From Solimonas sp041659605 (GTDB lineage Bacteria > Pseudomonadota > Gammaproteobacteria > Nevskiales > Nevskiaceae), in contig JBAZXW010000013.1 in NCBI GenBank assembly GCA_041659605.1, forward strand, positions 1-64,000: 64,000 nt of DNA, read 5' to 3'. Within the stretch, counting starts at the first letter, position 1. Every line of letters begins with the position of its first letter. Of this stretch, positions 23,567 through 32,877 are shown in pieces. The translations under genes and the position numbers were made by a program. The notes below the pieces were generated by a model that did no database searches, was not told where the DNA came from, and was given only the letters and a program-made list of their open reading frames with translations.

Positions 23567-24748
23567 TCAGAATCGCCGGGCAAGACGCAGGTTCAGCGAC
23601 AGGTATTCGACGAGCCCGGGATTGACGACATCGACCGACTCGATCGCGTAGTCGGCGCTGGCGTCGTACCACTCGGCGCCGACGCCAAGCTCCCACTCGC
23701 CGAGCGCCTTGCGTAGATCGACGCGCGCCGACAGCGCGCCATAAGGCGAAAGCCGATAGTCGCTCGACGCCAGGCCATCGCTGCGCGCACTGGCGTAGTA
23801 CGGCGCATAGAAGTAGGCCTGCGACTGGCTGTACCAGCGCACCGCCGGCGTCACGCGCCAGGTCTCCGCGAACACCTGGTTCCACGACAGCTCCAACGTG
23901 TGCGCCTCGATCTCCCAGTCGTCGTGGAAATAGCGGTAGTCCACGTGCAACGCCGCGTTCGCGGCGGCGACGTAGTGCCGGAAGCGCGCCGACAGCGCCC
24001 ACAGTTCGCGGCTGCCGGGCCGGGCGTCGCGCACGGTGCCGGCATCGTCGACGATGAACGCGCGCTTGTACGGATCGCTCAGATAACCGTCGTGCAGTGT
24101 GTAGCTGAGCGTGGACTGCCACAGCGTCTGCGCATCAATGACCCAGGACGCGCCGCCGTACGCCGTGAAACTGTCCTTGTCGGCATCGGCGATCACGTCG
24201 GTGCTGCTGGCGCCGACTTCGGGATCGAGTTGATCGTAGGAGTAGCCCAGACCACCGCTCACGGTGAGCTGCCCGTTCTGCAGCGCATATGCCCCTTCGA
24301 TGCCGCCGTTGATGGCCTCGTAATCGTCCTCGGTCGAGTAGCCGAGCGCCACGCTCCAGTCGAGATCGGCCAGCGGCAAGGTCCACGCGCCCTGCACGTC
24401 GAAGCGTTCCTCCTCGATGCTGGCGCCGCTCATCACCTGCACCGGGCGACCGTTTGCGTCCGGCTGCACCCACCACGGCGAAGCGCCGCTCATGGTTTCG
24501 TAGGTGGCATTGACCGTCAGCGCCTGGTCGTCGAAGGGCGCGACGACGCGGAACAGGTGCGAATCGATCGTATAGCGCTCGGAGCTCTGTCCGCTCGCGG
24601 CGCGACCGCCCGGCAGATCGCCCTCCTCGTAGTGCGAGTAGAGATAGTCGGTCTGCAGCTCGGCCTGGGCGAGGCCAGGCAGCGCGAGAGCCGCTGCAGT
24701 GAGCGCGGAGAGGGAAGGTTTGGCCATCAAAGACTTCGGGGTCGCCAT
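23567..24748 (-). CDS. DUF3570 outer-membrane beta-barrel protein
   Basis: 393 residues from ATG 24748, one base after the previous stop. Signal peptide M-A-T-P-K-S-L then a hydrophobic core ending G-L-A-Q-A. The mature start E-L-Q-T-D-Y-L-Y-S-H-Y-E-E-G-D and the conserved G-A-S-P-W-W and V-Q-V-M-S-G-A-S blocks are typical of DUF3570. Repeated amphipathic strands end in L-R-L-A-R-R-F with a terminal Phe. Family members occur in operons with DUF4266 proteins, as here. Function is unknown; an outer-membrane role in metal or redox maturation is speculative. Confidence 0.85.
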   Translation of the reverse strand: MATPKSLMAKPSLSALTAAALALPGLAQAELQTDYLYSHYEEGDLPGGRAASGQSSERYTIDSHLFRVVAPFDDQALTVNATYETMSGASPWWVQPDANGRPVQVMSGASIEEERFDVQGAWTLPLADLDWSVALGYSTEDDYEAINGGIEGAYALQNGQLTVSGGLGYSYDQLDPEVGASSTDVIADADKDSFTAYGGASWVIDAQTLWQSTLSYTLHDGYLSDPYKRAFIVDDAGTVRDARPGSRELWALSARFRHYVAAANAALHVDYRYFHDDWEIEAHTLELSWNQVFAETWRVTPAVRWYSQSQAYFYAPYYASARSDGLASSDYRLSPYGALSARVDLRKALGEWELGVGAEWYDASADYAIESVDVVNPGLVEYLSLNLRLARRF

Positions 24749-24749
24749 G

Positions 24750-24968
24750 TCAATTGCACCCGCAGCCGCCGCCGCCCAGAGAGGCGCCGCCGCTGGCGGC
24801 CTCCTTGCTGAACTCGACGTGCCGGCGATACGACGACAGCACCGGATCGGGCTCGAACGCCATCTCCGCACGCGCCAGATCACCACGCTGCCAAGGCTGC
24901 ACCGCCGCACATGCGCCGGCCAGCATCGCCCACAACAGCACTCCGCACCGCATCGCCCATCTTTTCAT
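24750..24968 (-). CDS. DUF4266 lipoprotein
   Basis: 72 residues from ATG 24968. Lipobox L-A-G-A-C near residue 20, then the DUF4266 signature P-W-Q-R-G-D-L-A-R-A-E-M-A-F, H-V-E-F-S-K-E-A-A-S-G-G and the terminal G-G-G-G-C-G-C-N. The conserved Gly/Cys tail could bind metal or be oxidised, but nothing is established. It is followed by the DUF3570 gene after a 1-bp gap, the common pairing, and preceded by the nitronate monooxygenase gene at 26 bp. Confidence 0.85.
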   Translation of the reverse strand: MKRWAMRCGVLLWAMLAGACAAVQPWQRGDLARAEMAFEPDPVLSSYRRHVEFSKEAASGGASLGGGGCGCN

Positions 24969-24994
24969 TGTCGTCTCCCCGCTGTGTCGCCGCG

Positions 24995-25936
24995 TTATGC
25001 CGCCGATGCTAGCGCAAGACCGCGGCAGGTCTCGCGGAATTCGCGTATCAACCGTTCGCACAGCTCGGCGGCCGGCGGCACGTCGTGGATCGCACCGGAG
25101 CCCTGACCGGCCGACCAGATGTCCTTCCAGGCCTTTCCGCCGGACAGCTCGGTGCCGAAGTCGATGTCGGTCTTGGGCTGGAGGCGCTCCGGATCGAGGC
25201 CGGCGCGCACGATCGACGGCCGCAAGAAATTCGCTGCGACACCGCTGATGTGCGGCGTGTAGACGATGTCCGCCGCCGTTGAATCGACCACCATCTGTTT
25301 GTACGCATCCGACACCGCCGCTTCCTGCGTCGCGATGAAGCGCGTGCCCATATAGGCGAAGTCCGCGCCCAGCGCGAGCGCCGCGGCAACGCCCGCACCA
25401 GTGCCGATGCAGCCGGACAGCGCGATGTAGCCGTCGAACATCGCGCGAACTTCCGGCACCAGCGCGAACGGGCTGATCGTGCCGGCGTGTCCGCCGGCGC
25501 CGGCCGCGACCGGAATCAGGCCGTCGACACCGGCCTTGGCGGCCTTTTCGGCGTGACGCACGTTGATGATGTCGTGGAAGACGATGCCGCCGTAGCTGTG
25601 CACCGCGTCGACGACCTCGGCGACCGCACCCAAGGAGGTGATCACCAGCGGTACCTTGTGTTTCACCACTTCAGTGAGGTCTGCCTGCAGGCGGGGATTG
25701 GTCTTGTGCACGATCAGGTTCACGCCAAACGGCGCGTCGGCATCCGTCAGCGACGCCTTCATCTCGTCGAGCCAGGCGACGAAGGCTTCGGTGCTGCGCT
25801 GATTGAGCGCGGGAAACGTTCCGACCACGCCCGCCTTGCAGCAGGCCGCGGCCAGCTTCGGGTTGGACACCAGGAACATCGGCGCGGCGATGACCGGGAC
25901 GCGGACGCGTCCCTTCCAGCTTGGCGGCATGCGCAT
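24995..25936 (-). CDS. nitronate monooxygenase / FabK-like flavoenzyme
   Basis: 313 residues, TIM-barrel FMN enzyme of the nitropropane-dioxygenase family: P-V-I-A-A-P-M-F-L-V-S-N at the N-terminus, G-V-N-L-I-V, V-A-A-G-A-G-G-H-A-G with the catalytic-type His, then L-S-G-C-I-G-T-G and M-G-T-R-F-I-A-T for phosphate binding. Relatives oxidise alkyl nitronates or reduce enoyl thioesters (FabK). In this position, 13 bp after an acyl-CoA dehydrogenase and in the RoxA-like operon, a flavin enoyl reductase or isomerase role on acyl-CoA is a reasonable alternative. Confidence 0.8.
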   Translation of the reverse strand: MRMPPSWKGRVRVPVIAAPMFLVSNPKLAAACCKAGVVGTFPALNQRSTEAFVAWLDEMKASLTDADAPFGVNLIVHKTNPRLQADLTEVVKHKVPLVITSLGAVAEVVDAVHSYGGIVFHDIINVRHAEKAAKAGVDGLIPVAAGAGGHAGTISPFALVPEVRAMFDGYIALSGCIGTGAGVAAALALGADFAYMGTRFIATQEAAVSDAYKQMVVDSTAADIVYTPHISGVAANFLRPSIVRAGLDPERLQPKTDIDFGTELSGGKAWKDIWSAGQGSGAIHDVPPAAELCERLIREFRETCRGLALASAA

Positions 25937-25949
25937 GGACAGCGGTTCC

Positions 25950-27089
<1,140 letters not shown>

Positions 27090-27129
27090 GAACAGCTCTC
27101 GTTGAATGTGCGGAGGCGGTGCGCCGTGC

Positions 27130-27588
27130 TCAGGCCGACGGCCTGCAGCGGCGCAACCAGAAAAACAGCGGAAACGGATCCTTCTTGCGGTCCATCACGC
27201 CCAGCACCGTGTCGTCGTCGACCCTGCGGAAGTGATCGAAGATCGGGTGCTTGTCGTAGACCATCGTCGCGGTGACGACGCCGCGATACTCGACACGCCG
27301 GAGAGACGCACTGCCCATGATCGGATTGGCGACACGCGCACCGTCGGCGCCGGGCGAGACGATCGGATCGACGTCATCACGACTGCGGAAGCTCTTGCCG
27401 ATCCACTGCATCGCCGGCAGCTGGGCCTCTCCCGGATGGCCGGTGACGAAGACGCCGCCGTCCCAGTCTCCGACCATGAACGCCTCCTCGACGTCGGCAA
27501 GGCCGTCGAACAGCATCTCCAGTTCACCCAGCTCGGTCGGCGTCGTGCGCGCCGCGAGTTGATCGAAGCGGTTGCGCGGATTCATCAA
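27130..27588 (-). CDS. GXWXG / DUF4334 domain protein
   Basis: 152 residues. The N-terminal part holds the GXWXG motif as M-V-G-D-W-D-G-G-V-F and then W-I-G-K-S-F. The second half is DUF4334: L-R-R-V-E-Y-R-G-V-V-T-A-T-M-V-Y-D-K-H-P-I-F-D-H-F-R, D-D-D-T-V-L-G-V-M-D. No enzymatic role is known. The fold is expected to be lipocalin-like and could bind a hydrophobic ligand. It lies 22 bp after the first RoxA-like gene and 40 bp before an acyl-CoA dehydrogenase, so a role in handling the cleavage product or its CoA ester is inferred. Confidence 0.8.
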   Translation of the reverse strand: MMNPRNRFDQLAARTTPTELGELEMLFDGLADVEEAFMVGDWDGGVFVTGHPGEAQLPAMQWIGKSFRSRDDVDPIVSPGADGARVANPIMGSASLRRVEYRGVVTATMVYDKHPIFDHFRRVDDDTVLGVMDRKKDPFPLFFWLRRCRPSA

Positions 27589-27610
27589 GTAGCTCCCTTG
27601 CGGATCGTTC

Positions 27611-29671
27611 TCATAGCGTCTTCAGGTACTCGATCAACGCGCGCCGCTCCGCGTCGCTGAGCACCGCCGTGAAGTCGTGTCCCTGATTGCCCTGGCTGTA
27701 CAGGTGAGTGTTGAAGATCTTGCGGTTCTCGATGTCCTGCTGGTTCATGCGCACGCCGGCCGGACGCGGCAGGTTCCAGAGGGCGCCGATCTGCTCGTAC
27801 AGCAAGCCGATCGCCAGCTGCGCCGTCGAGGGCTGTTCCGCGTCGTTCGGATCGCAGGCCAGGTAGGGCTCGGTACCGTCGTCACCACAGGCCAGCGTCT
27901 CGTACTTCCAGCCGAGCCTCTCGGTGTCATAGGCGCGCTCGAAGTTCGTGTCGTAGCCCATCACGACCAAGCCCTGCTGATCGGCGCGCGCCGGCGCGGA
28001 CACACGGCGCCAGATTCCGGGCCGTTCGCTGCCCGGATCGAGCACGCCCCTGATGTTCGGAATCGAGCCGTTGTGCAGATAGGGCGCCGCCGCCCAGATG
28101 CCCCACAACGGCGGCGCCAGGAGTATCGGCGAGTTGTTCGCCGTTTCACTGTAGTTGCCGTGTCCGCACCAGAGGAAGTTCTGCGCATCGGTCGCGGCCG
28201 GAAAGCTGCCGTCGGGATTGCGCAGGCTCTGCATCGCGTCCGCATAGACCGGATCGGTGCGGACAACGGACATGGGCACGGTGTACGCCGCCACGCCGCC
28301 GAGTTCGGGGGTTTCCAGATAAGCCGGATCGTGAATGAAGCGCGGCGAGTAGGCGCCGTGGCAGCCGGCGCAGGAACCGTTGCCGGCGTCCGGCCGCGGC
28401 GCGGGGTTGTCCCGGCCCTCGGCCCACAGATCCTTGCTGTGGAACAGGATCGCACCGGCCTCGGCGAGCGCGGTGTCGATCGGACCCGGATAGCGCGGCG
28501 GCGACAAGGTCTCGGCCCAGACTTCGAACGGCCCGGAGTGGGCGTCGTTCCAGGCCAGCGCGGCGGCATCATTGCCACTCAGGCTGGCGGTGAGATCGTA
28601 ATAGGCGGCGAGGTCAATCCGCGAAGAATCCGTGGGCAGAATCGCGCCATGGAATTTCTGCGCGCGATACGCGAGATTCCACCACGGCGGACTCTTGATG
28701 TTGCCGATCGCCTGGCTGAACACGATCTTGGGATTGAGCAGCAGCTGCGGATCGCCCTTGCTGAACAGCACGAAGGCGAGCTGAAAGAAGTCGATCGCAC
28801 CGGTGCCGCGATTGGTCGAAATCGTGATCAGCGAGGTCGGGCTCGGCGCATCGAAGTCTCCGCTGGCCTGGTTGAAGTCCGCATCCGACACCGCGAAATC
28901 GCCGATGCTGCCGGCGCCGCCCAGCAGGGTACCCAGCCCGGCATCCGGCACCGCGGTATCGATCTGACCATTGTGGCAATACACACAGACCTTGGTGCCG
29001 ATCTGACCAGTCCAGCTGCCGTCAGGATTTCGGATCTGGGTGTAGGTGAGCGGCAACTGGCCCGAGCCGCCGTCGGTTGCGTTGGGATCCTCGCCGGGCA
29101 GCGGATAAGGGTTGCGCTGCAGCGCCCTCGGCGCGCCGTGACGCTGCGCCACCAACTCGTCGAAGTTGTCGGGCCGCCCCGGCAAACCCCAGACCTGCCA
29201 CAGATTGTTGTACTGCTCGGCAGGAAGCCCCGCGGGCACATCCTGTCCGCCCGCAAACGACACCGGCGAGCCGACCTCGCCGTTTCCATGGGCGACGAAT
29301 GCGCCGAGCGTCGACTGCGCGCGCAGTTCGCCGCAGGTCTTGGGGCGCGGTACACCCAGATCGCAAGCGCGCCAATAGGCGTTGAATGCGACCGCACGCC
29401 CCTGGTTCACGCCCGGCACCAGCCGTTCGCGCGGATCCGGCGGCAAGACGCTGTCGTCGCTCCTGCCTTCGCAGAACTTCGCCGACGTGCTGCCGCCCCG
29501 TGGGCCGCCGAGCAGCGGATACTCCTCGGTGACCGGGCCGCCGCACGAACCGGGGTCGCAGGCATCTACATTCTCGACCGCGCCCTTCGCGCAACCGGCG
29601 AGAACCCACAGCGCGAGGGTCGCCGCGCCGACGCTGCGGACGGTCCTGATCGGTCCGTTCACTTTGCTCAT
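27611..29671 (-). CDS. RoxA-like dihaem lipoprotein 1
   Basis: 686 residues. Lipobox V-L-A-G-C, lipidated Cys 27 followed by Ala, compatible with the outer membrane. Two haem c sites: C-V-Y-C-H at residue 229 and C-A-G-C-H at 434, 205 apart. Rubber oxygenase RoxA has 191 and 390 and a similar length (678). Shared family blocks: N-A-T-D-G-G-S-G-Q-L-P, I-L-F-H-S-K-D-L-W, C-H-G-A-Y-S-P-R-F, and a GH about 25 residues from the end as candidate axial ligand. RoxA-type proteins cleave polyisoprene double bonds; MauG/peroxidase-type activity is the alternative. The start lies 7 bp after the previous stop, so translation is coupled. Confidence 0.75.
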   Translation of the reverse strand: MSKVNGPIRTVRSVGAATLALWVLAGCAKGAVENVDACDPGSCGGPVTEEYPLLGGPRGGSTSAKFCEGRSDDSVLPPDPRERLVPGVNQGRAVAFNAYWRACDLGVPRPKTCGELRAQSTLGAFVAHGNGEVGSPVSFAGGQDVPAGLPAEQYNNLWQVWGLPGRPDNFDELVAQRHGAPRALQRNPYPLPGEDPNATDGGSGQLPLTYTQIRNPDGSWTGQIGTKVCVYCHNGQIDTAVPDAGLGTLLGGAGSIGDFAVSDADFNQASGDFDAPSPTSLITISTNRGTGAIDFFQLAFVLFSKGDPQLLLNPKIVFSQAIGNIKSPPWWNLAYRAQKFHGAILPTDSSRIDLAAYYDLTASLSGNDAAALAWNDAHSGPFEVWAETLSPPRYPGPIDTALAEAGAILFHSKDLWAEGRDNPAPRPDAGNGSCAGCHGAYSPRFIHDPAYLETPELGGVAAYTVPMSVVRTDPVYADAMQSLRNPDGSFPAATDAQNFLWCGHGNYSETANNSPILLAPPLWGIWAAAPYLHNGSIPNIRGVLDPGSERPGIWRRVSAPARADQQGLVVMGYDTNFERAYDTERLGWKYETLACGDDGTEPYLACDPNDAEQPSTAQLAIGLLYEQIGALWNLPRPAGVRMNQQDIENRKIFNTHLYSQGNQGHDFTAVLSDAERRALIEYLKTL

Positions 29672-29678
29672 GCGGACC

Positions 29679-32099
29679 TCACAGTGTTTTCAGGTATTCG
29701 ACGAGCGCGCGGCGCTCGGCGTCGGTCAGCACGGCAGTGAACGCGTGTCCGCCGTTGTCCTGGCTGAACATGCGCGTGTTGTAGATCTTGCGCTGCTCGA
29801 CATCCGCGTTGGTCAGGATCGGCGGATTGGTGATGTTCCAGCCGGCGAGGAGATTGGCGTAGAACTCGTCGAACGGCATCTGCAGGATCGGATCGGCCTC
29901 GGGATCGGCCGGATCGCACTCGAGGTAGGGTAGCGTGCCGGTCCCGCAGGCCAGCTCGTCGTACTTCCAGCCCAGGCGCGCGGGATCGTAGGCACGCGCC
30001 AGATCGGTATCGAAGCCCATGACCACTTGCCCGGCCTGATCCGCGCGCGCGGGCCTGGAGACGCGGCGCCAGATCGACGGACGATCGTCGGACTTGAGCA
30101 CGCCCCAGGCGTCCGGCACCGAGCCGTTGTGAAAATACGGCGCCGTCGCCCAGACCCCGTACAGCGGTGGCGCGGCGTAGCCGAGCGGACGCTCGCCGCG
30201 CACCGCTTCACGGTTCTGCACGCCGCAGTCGTTCTCGGTTCCCTGCGTCTCCGGGTAGCCGACGAAGGTATTCGAGTTCGCCTGGTTGGTGCCTTCGTTG
30301 TACGACTGCTGGCGCACCGGGTCGGTGCCGATGATTTCCATCGGCGTCACGTAACTGGCGATGCCTTCGAGCGCAGGCGTGTCGAGAAACGCAGGATCGT
30401 GCACGAAGCGGGGCGAGTAGGCGCCGTGGCACGACGCGCAGGAACCGTTGCCGCCCGCGGGCCGCGGCACGGGGTTGTCGAGACCCTCGGCCCACAGATC
30501 CTTGCTGTGGAACAGGATCGCGCCCTGCTGCGCGAGTGCGGTATCGACCGGCAGCGGATAGGCCGGCGACTTGATCGACATGATGTAGTGATCGCCGTCC
30601 TGCACATTGGCCGAGACCCATTCCTCCGCGGCGGCCGTGCCCGAAGGAATCGGCTGCTGGTCGAGCAGCGGAATGAACAGGGCGTAGTCCACGCGCACCG
30701 CGTCGTTCGGAAACATCGCATCGACGAACTTCACCGGTCGGCTGCCGACGTTCCACCACGCCGGCGTATCGCCAGTGCCGGTGGTGCCGTTGTTCAGCAC
30801 ATCGCCGAACTGGGTCGGGTCGGTGATGCCGGTCGCGGCGGTGATGTTCGAAAACTGCGCGTTGTTGGTGCCACGGACGCGCCCGCCCAGGCCGGCGCGA
30901 TCGAGCGCGGTGTACGCAACCACGCCCATGAATTCCAGGTCGCGCGCCGTCACGCTGGCGTCGAGCAGGGCGCCCCCGCCACCGACGACGTTGCCCAAGC
31001 CCGGCCCATCGTCCGCAGTGCCGACGGTGATGCTGTGGCAGCCCTGGCAGTTGACGACGACGTTGCCGCTCCAGCGACCGTCCGCGTTGTGCGACTGGAA
31101 GAATCCGCGCGGCAGCTGTCCCGAACCGCCATCGGTCGCATTGGGATCTTCGCCGTCGACGGGATAGGGGTTACGCACGGGCACCGGACCGGTGCCGTAG
31201 CGTTCAGCCACCAGCTCGTCGAAATTGTCCGGGCGCGCGCTCAGGCCCCAGGCAATCCAGAGATTGTTGAAGCTCGAAGCCGGGATGGAGGCGTAGCCGG
31301 CCGGTTCCTGTCCGGCAAAGAACGAGGCTGCGCCCGGAACGCCGTTGCCCTCCATGATCACCCTGCCGCGCGCGAGGCTCGCCCGCAGATCCCCGCAGGT
31401 CTGCGGATGCGCCTGCTCGTTCACGAGCGCCGGATCGGCGTGACAGTCCTTGTACCAGGCGTTGAAGATCACAGCCTTGCCGGCATTGCTTCCGGTCACG
31501 ACCAGGGCGCGTGGATCGACCGGCAGCATCGCGTCGTCCGTCTTGCCTTCGCAGTAATCGAACCAGGCGTGCCCGCCGCGGCGGCTGCCCAGCAACGGCA
31601 GTTCGTCGACGGTACCGCCGCCCGCACCCGCGAGTCGATCCGAGCACGCAGCCGGATCGGCGAAGCAATCGAGCAGCAGCGACATCGCGCGGTACGCCTC
31701 GCTGCCGACCGGCCAGGGCGCACCGCCGCTGTGCGGCGTCTCCTGTCCCGAGGCCATCAGCAGGATGCGGGAGGTTTGCGTGCCGTCGGCGCCGTTGCCG
31801 CCGAGGCGCTCCCAGCTGGCGCGCAGATTGGCCAGATCCTGGGCGCGATCGGCCGACAGCATGTAGTTGCGGCCAGCGTCAACGTCGGCGATGCCGCCCG
31901 GGACGTGGCAGTTGCGACAGAAGTCCAGCCGCGGCTGAACCTGCGTGGTGAAGTGCTCCTCGAGATTGCGCGCCGGCGCGCCAGTGCCGCCGGCACCCTC
32001 AATACCGCCGCCGACGCCGCTGTAATCGCCGGAGCAGGCATTCAGAACGGCCGCTGCACACAGGGCCGCGACGCCGGCTGTCGCTCTCCGCTGACTCAT
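29679..32099 (-). CDS. RoxA-like trihaem lipoprotein 2
   Basis: 806 residues from ATG 32099 (GGAGAGAG upstream); an upstream Met at 32138 would overlap the operator. Lipobox V-L-N-A-C (Cys 22, then Ser). An extra N-terminal cytochrome domain has C-R-N-C-H at residue 61, then R-I-L-L-M-A-S-G and an H-S-G-G-A-P-W-P segment that could supply the sixth ligand. The RoxA-like part has C-Q-G-C-H at 351 and C-A-S-C-H at 554 (203 apart). The block H-G-A-Y-S-P-R-F-V and the end E-Y-L-K-T-L are shared with the other four copies. It is first gene of a five-gene operon and is divergent from tetR. The added haem suggests an electron entry or exit path absent from RoxA. Confidence 0.75.
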   Translation of the reverse strand: MSQRRATAGVAALCAAAVLNACSGDYSGVGGGIEGAGGTGAPARNLEEHFTTQVQPRLDFCRNCHVPGGIADVDAGRNYMLSADRAQDLANLRASWERLGGNGADGTQTSRILLMASGQETPHSGGAPWPVGSEAYRAMSLLLDCFADPAACSDRLAGAGGGTVDELPLLGSRRGGHAWFDYCEGKTDDAMLPVDPRALVVTGSNAGKAVIFNAWYKDCHADPALVNEQAHPQTCGDLRASLARGRVIMEGNGVPGAASFFAGQEPAGYASIPASSFNNLWIAWGLSARPDNFDELVAERYGTGPVPVRNPYPVDGEDPNATDGGSGQLPRGFFQSHNADGRWSGNVVVNCQGCHSITVGTADDGPGLGNVVGGGGALLDASVTARDLEFMGVVAYTALDRAGLGGRVRGTNNAQFSNITAATGITDPTQFGDVLNNGTTGTGDTPAWWNVGSRPVKFVDAMFPNDAVRVDYALFIPLLDQQPIPSGTAAAEEWVSANVQDGDHYIMSIKSPAYPLPVDTALAQQGAILFHSKDLWAEGLDNPVPRPAGGNGSCASCHGAYSPRFVHDPAFLDTPALEGIASYVTPMEIIGTDPVRQQSYNEGTNQANSNTFVGYPETQGTENDCGVQNREAVRGERPLGYAAPPLYGVWATAPYFHNGSVPDAWGVLKSDDRPSIWRRVSRPARADQAGQVVMGFDTDLARAYDPARLGWKYDELACGTGTLPYLECDPADPEADPILQMPFDEFYANLLAGWNITNPPILTNADVEQRKIYNTRMFSQDNGGHAFTAVLTDAERRALVEYLKTL

Positions 32100-32132
32100 G
32101 TCGTCTCTCTCCGTCGCACGCGACATGTTCTT

Positions 32133-32170
32133 TGACATTTGTCACTCTAAACAGTTACTGACATTTGTCA
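32133..32170. promoter_or_regulatory. two TGACATTTGTCA operator boxes in the tetR/rox divergent promoter
   Basis: Identical 12-bp near-palindromes (TGACA-TT-TGTCA) at 32133-32144 and 32159-32170, 26 bp centre to centre, lie about midway between the starts of the RoxA-like gene 2 (32099) and tetR (32203). The spacing and symmetry fit binding of two TetR dimers that repress both directions. A third identical copy precedes the TonB receptor gene. Confidence 0.7.
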
Positions 32171-32202
32171 ATAACCTGACGGTGCATTATCCTTCCGGGC
32201 TG

Positions 32203-32877
32203 ATGAATGACGCACTAGACCCCCTGGCGATCGCCAAGCAACCGACGCAGCAGCGCGCCAGGGAACGATTCGACCGCATCCTTGCCGAAGCCGAGCGGCT
32301 GCTGATCGAACAAGGCCTGGCCGGATTCTCGATCCCCCTGCTGGCGGAACGGCTGGATTTCACGCGCGGCAGTGTCTATGCCTACTTCCCGACGCCCTAC
32401 GCCATCCTCAACGAGCTCGTGCTGCGTTATCTCGTCGAGCTGGAGGGCGAGTTTTTCGCGCGTACGGAAAAGCTGAGGAAGCTCAATTGGAGCGAAGGCA
32501 TCGAGGCCGTGGTGGATATCGCGATCGCGTTCCACAATTCGCACCCGGCCGCGCGGCTGCTGCTGCTGGGCGGCGCGGTGACCGACGACAGCTTCCGCGC
32601 CCAGGAACGCACCAATCGGCGCCTGGGTGAGCTGGGCCGGCAGGTGTGGAGTCCGCACATTCCGCTCCCCGAGAACCCCGACGTGACCACACTGATCGTC
32701 GACATCGGCATCGCCTGCTTTCGCCGATCGTTCTTCGAACATGGCAAGATCACGCCCGCCTATCGTGATGCGGCGGTGGCGGCCATGACGGGCTTCCTGA
32801 GACCCCACGTCGAGTCGGCTGCGAAGCGCGGACCGGCCAAGCGGCAAGCAAGCAAGATCGTGAGGAGAGTGAGATGA
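32203..32877 (+). CDS. TetR-family regulator 1
   Basis: 224 residues from ATG 32203; a longer open frame would run through the operators. The N-terminal DNA-binding domain shows R-A-R-E-R-F-D-R-I-L-A-E-A-E-R-L-L, G-L-A-G-F-S-I-P-L-L-A-E-R-L, F-T-R-G-S-V-Y-A-Y-F-P-T-P-Y, the TetR helix-turn-helix with the Y-x-Y-F end. The C-terminal ligand domain is unassigned. The gene overlaps the acyl-CoA synthetase start by 4 bp, so regulator and enzyme are made together, and an acyl-CoA or isoprenoid product is a likely inducer. It is clearly paralogous to the regulator at 51268 (both have L-L-L-G-G or L-I-L-G-G, then T-D-x-S-x-R-A-Q). Confidence 0.9.
   Translation: MNDALDPLAIAKQPTQQRARERFDRILAEAERLLIEQGLAGFSIPLLAERLDFTRGSVYAYFPTPYAILNELVLRYLVELEGEFFARTEKLRKLNWSEGIEAVVDIAIAFHNSHPAARLLLLGGAVTDDSFRAQERTNRRLGELGRQVWSPHIPLPENPDVTTLIVDIGIACFRRSFFEHGKITPAYRDAAVAAMTGFLRPHVESAAKRGPAKRQASKIVRRVR

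Noticed and set aside
27677..29740. Long plus-strand frames opposite the RoxA-like genes (also 30027-32135, 46562-49135, 51975-54095)
   Set aside because: They mirror the minus-strand haem genes in GC-rich DNA, are Arg/Val-rich without domains, and have no ribosome sites. The minus strand carries the lipoboxes and haem motifs.
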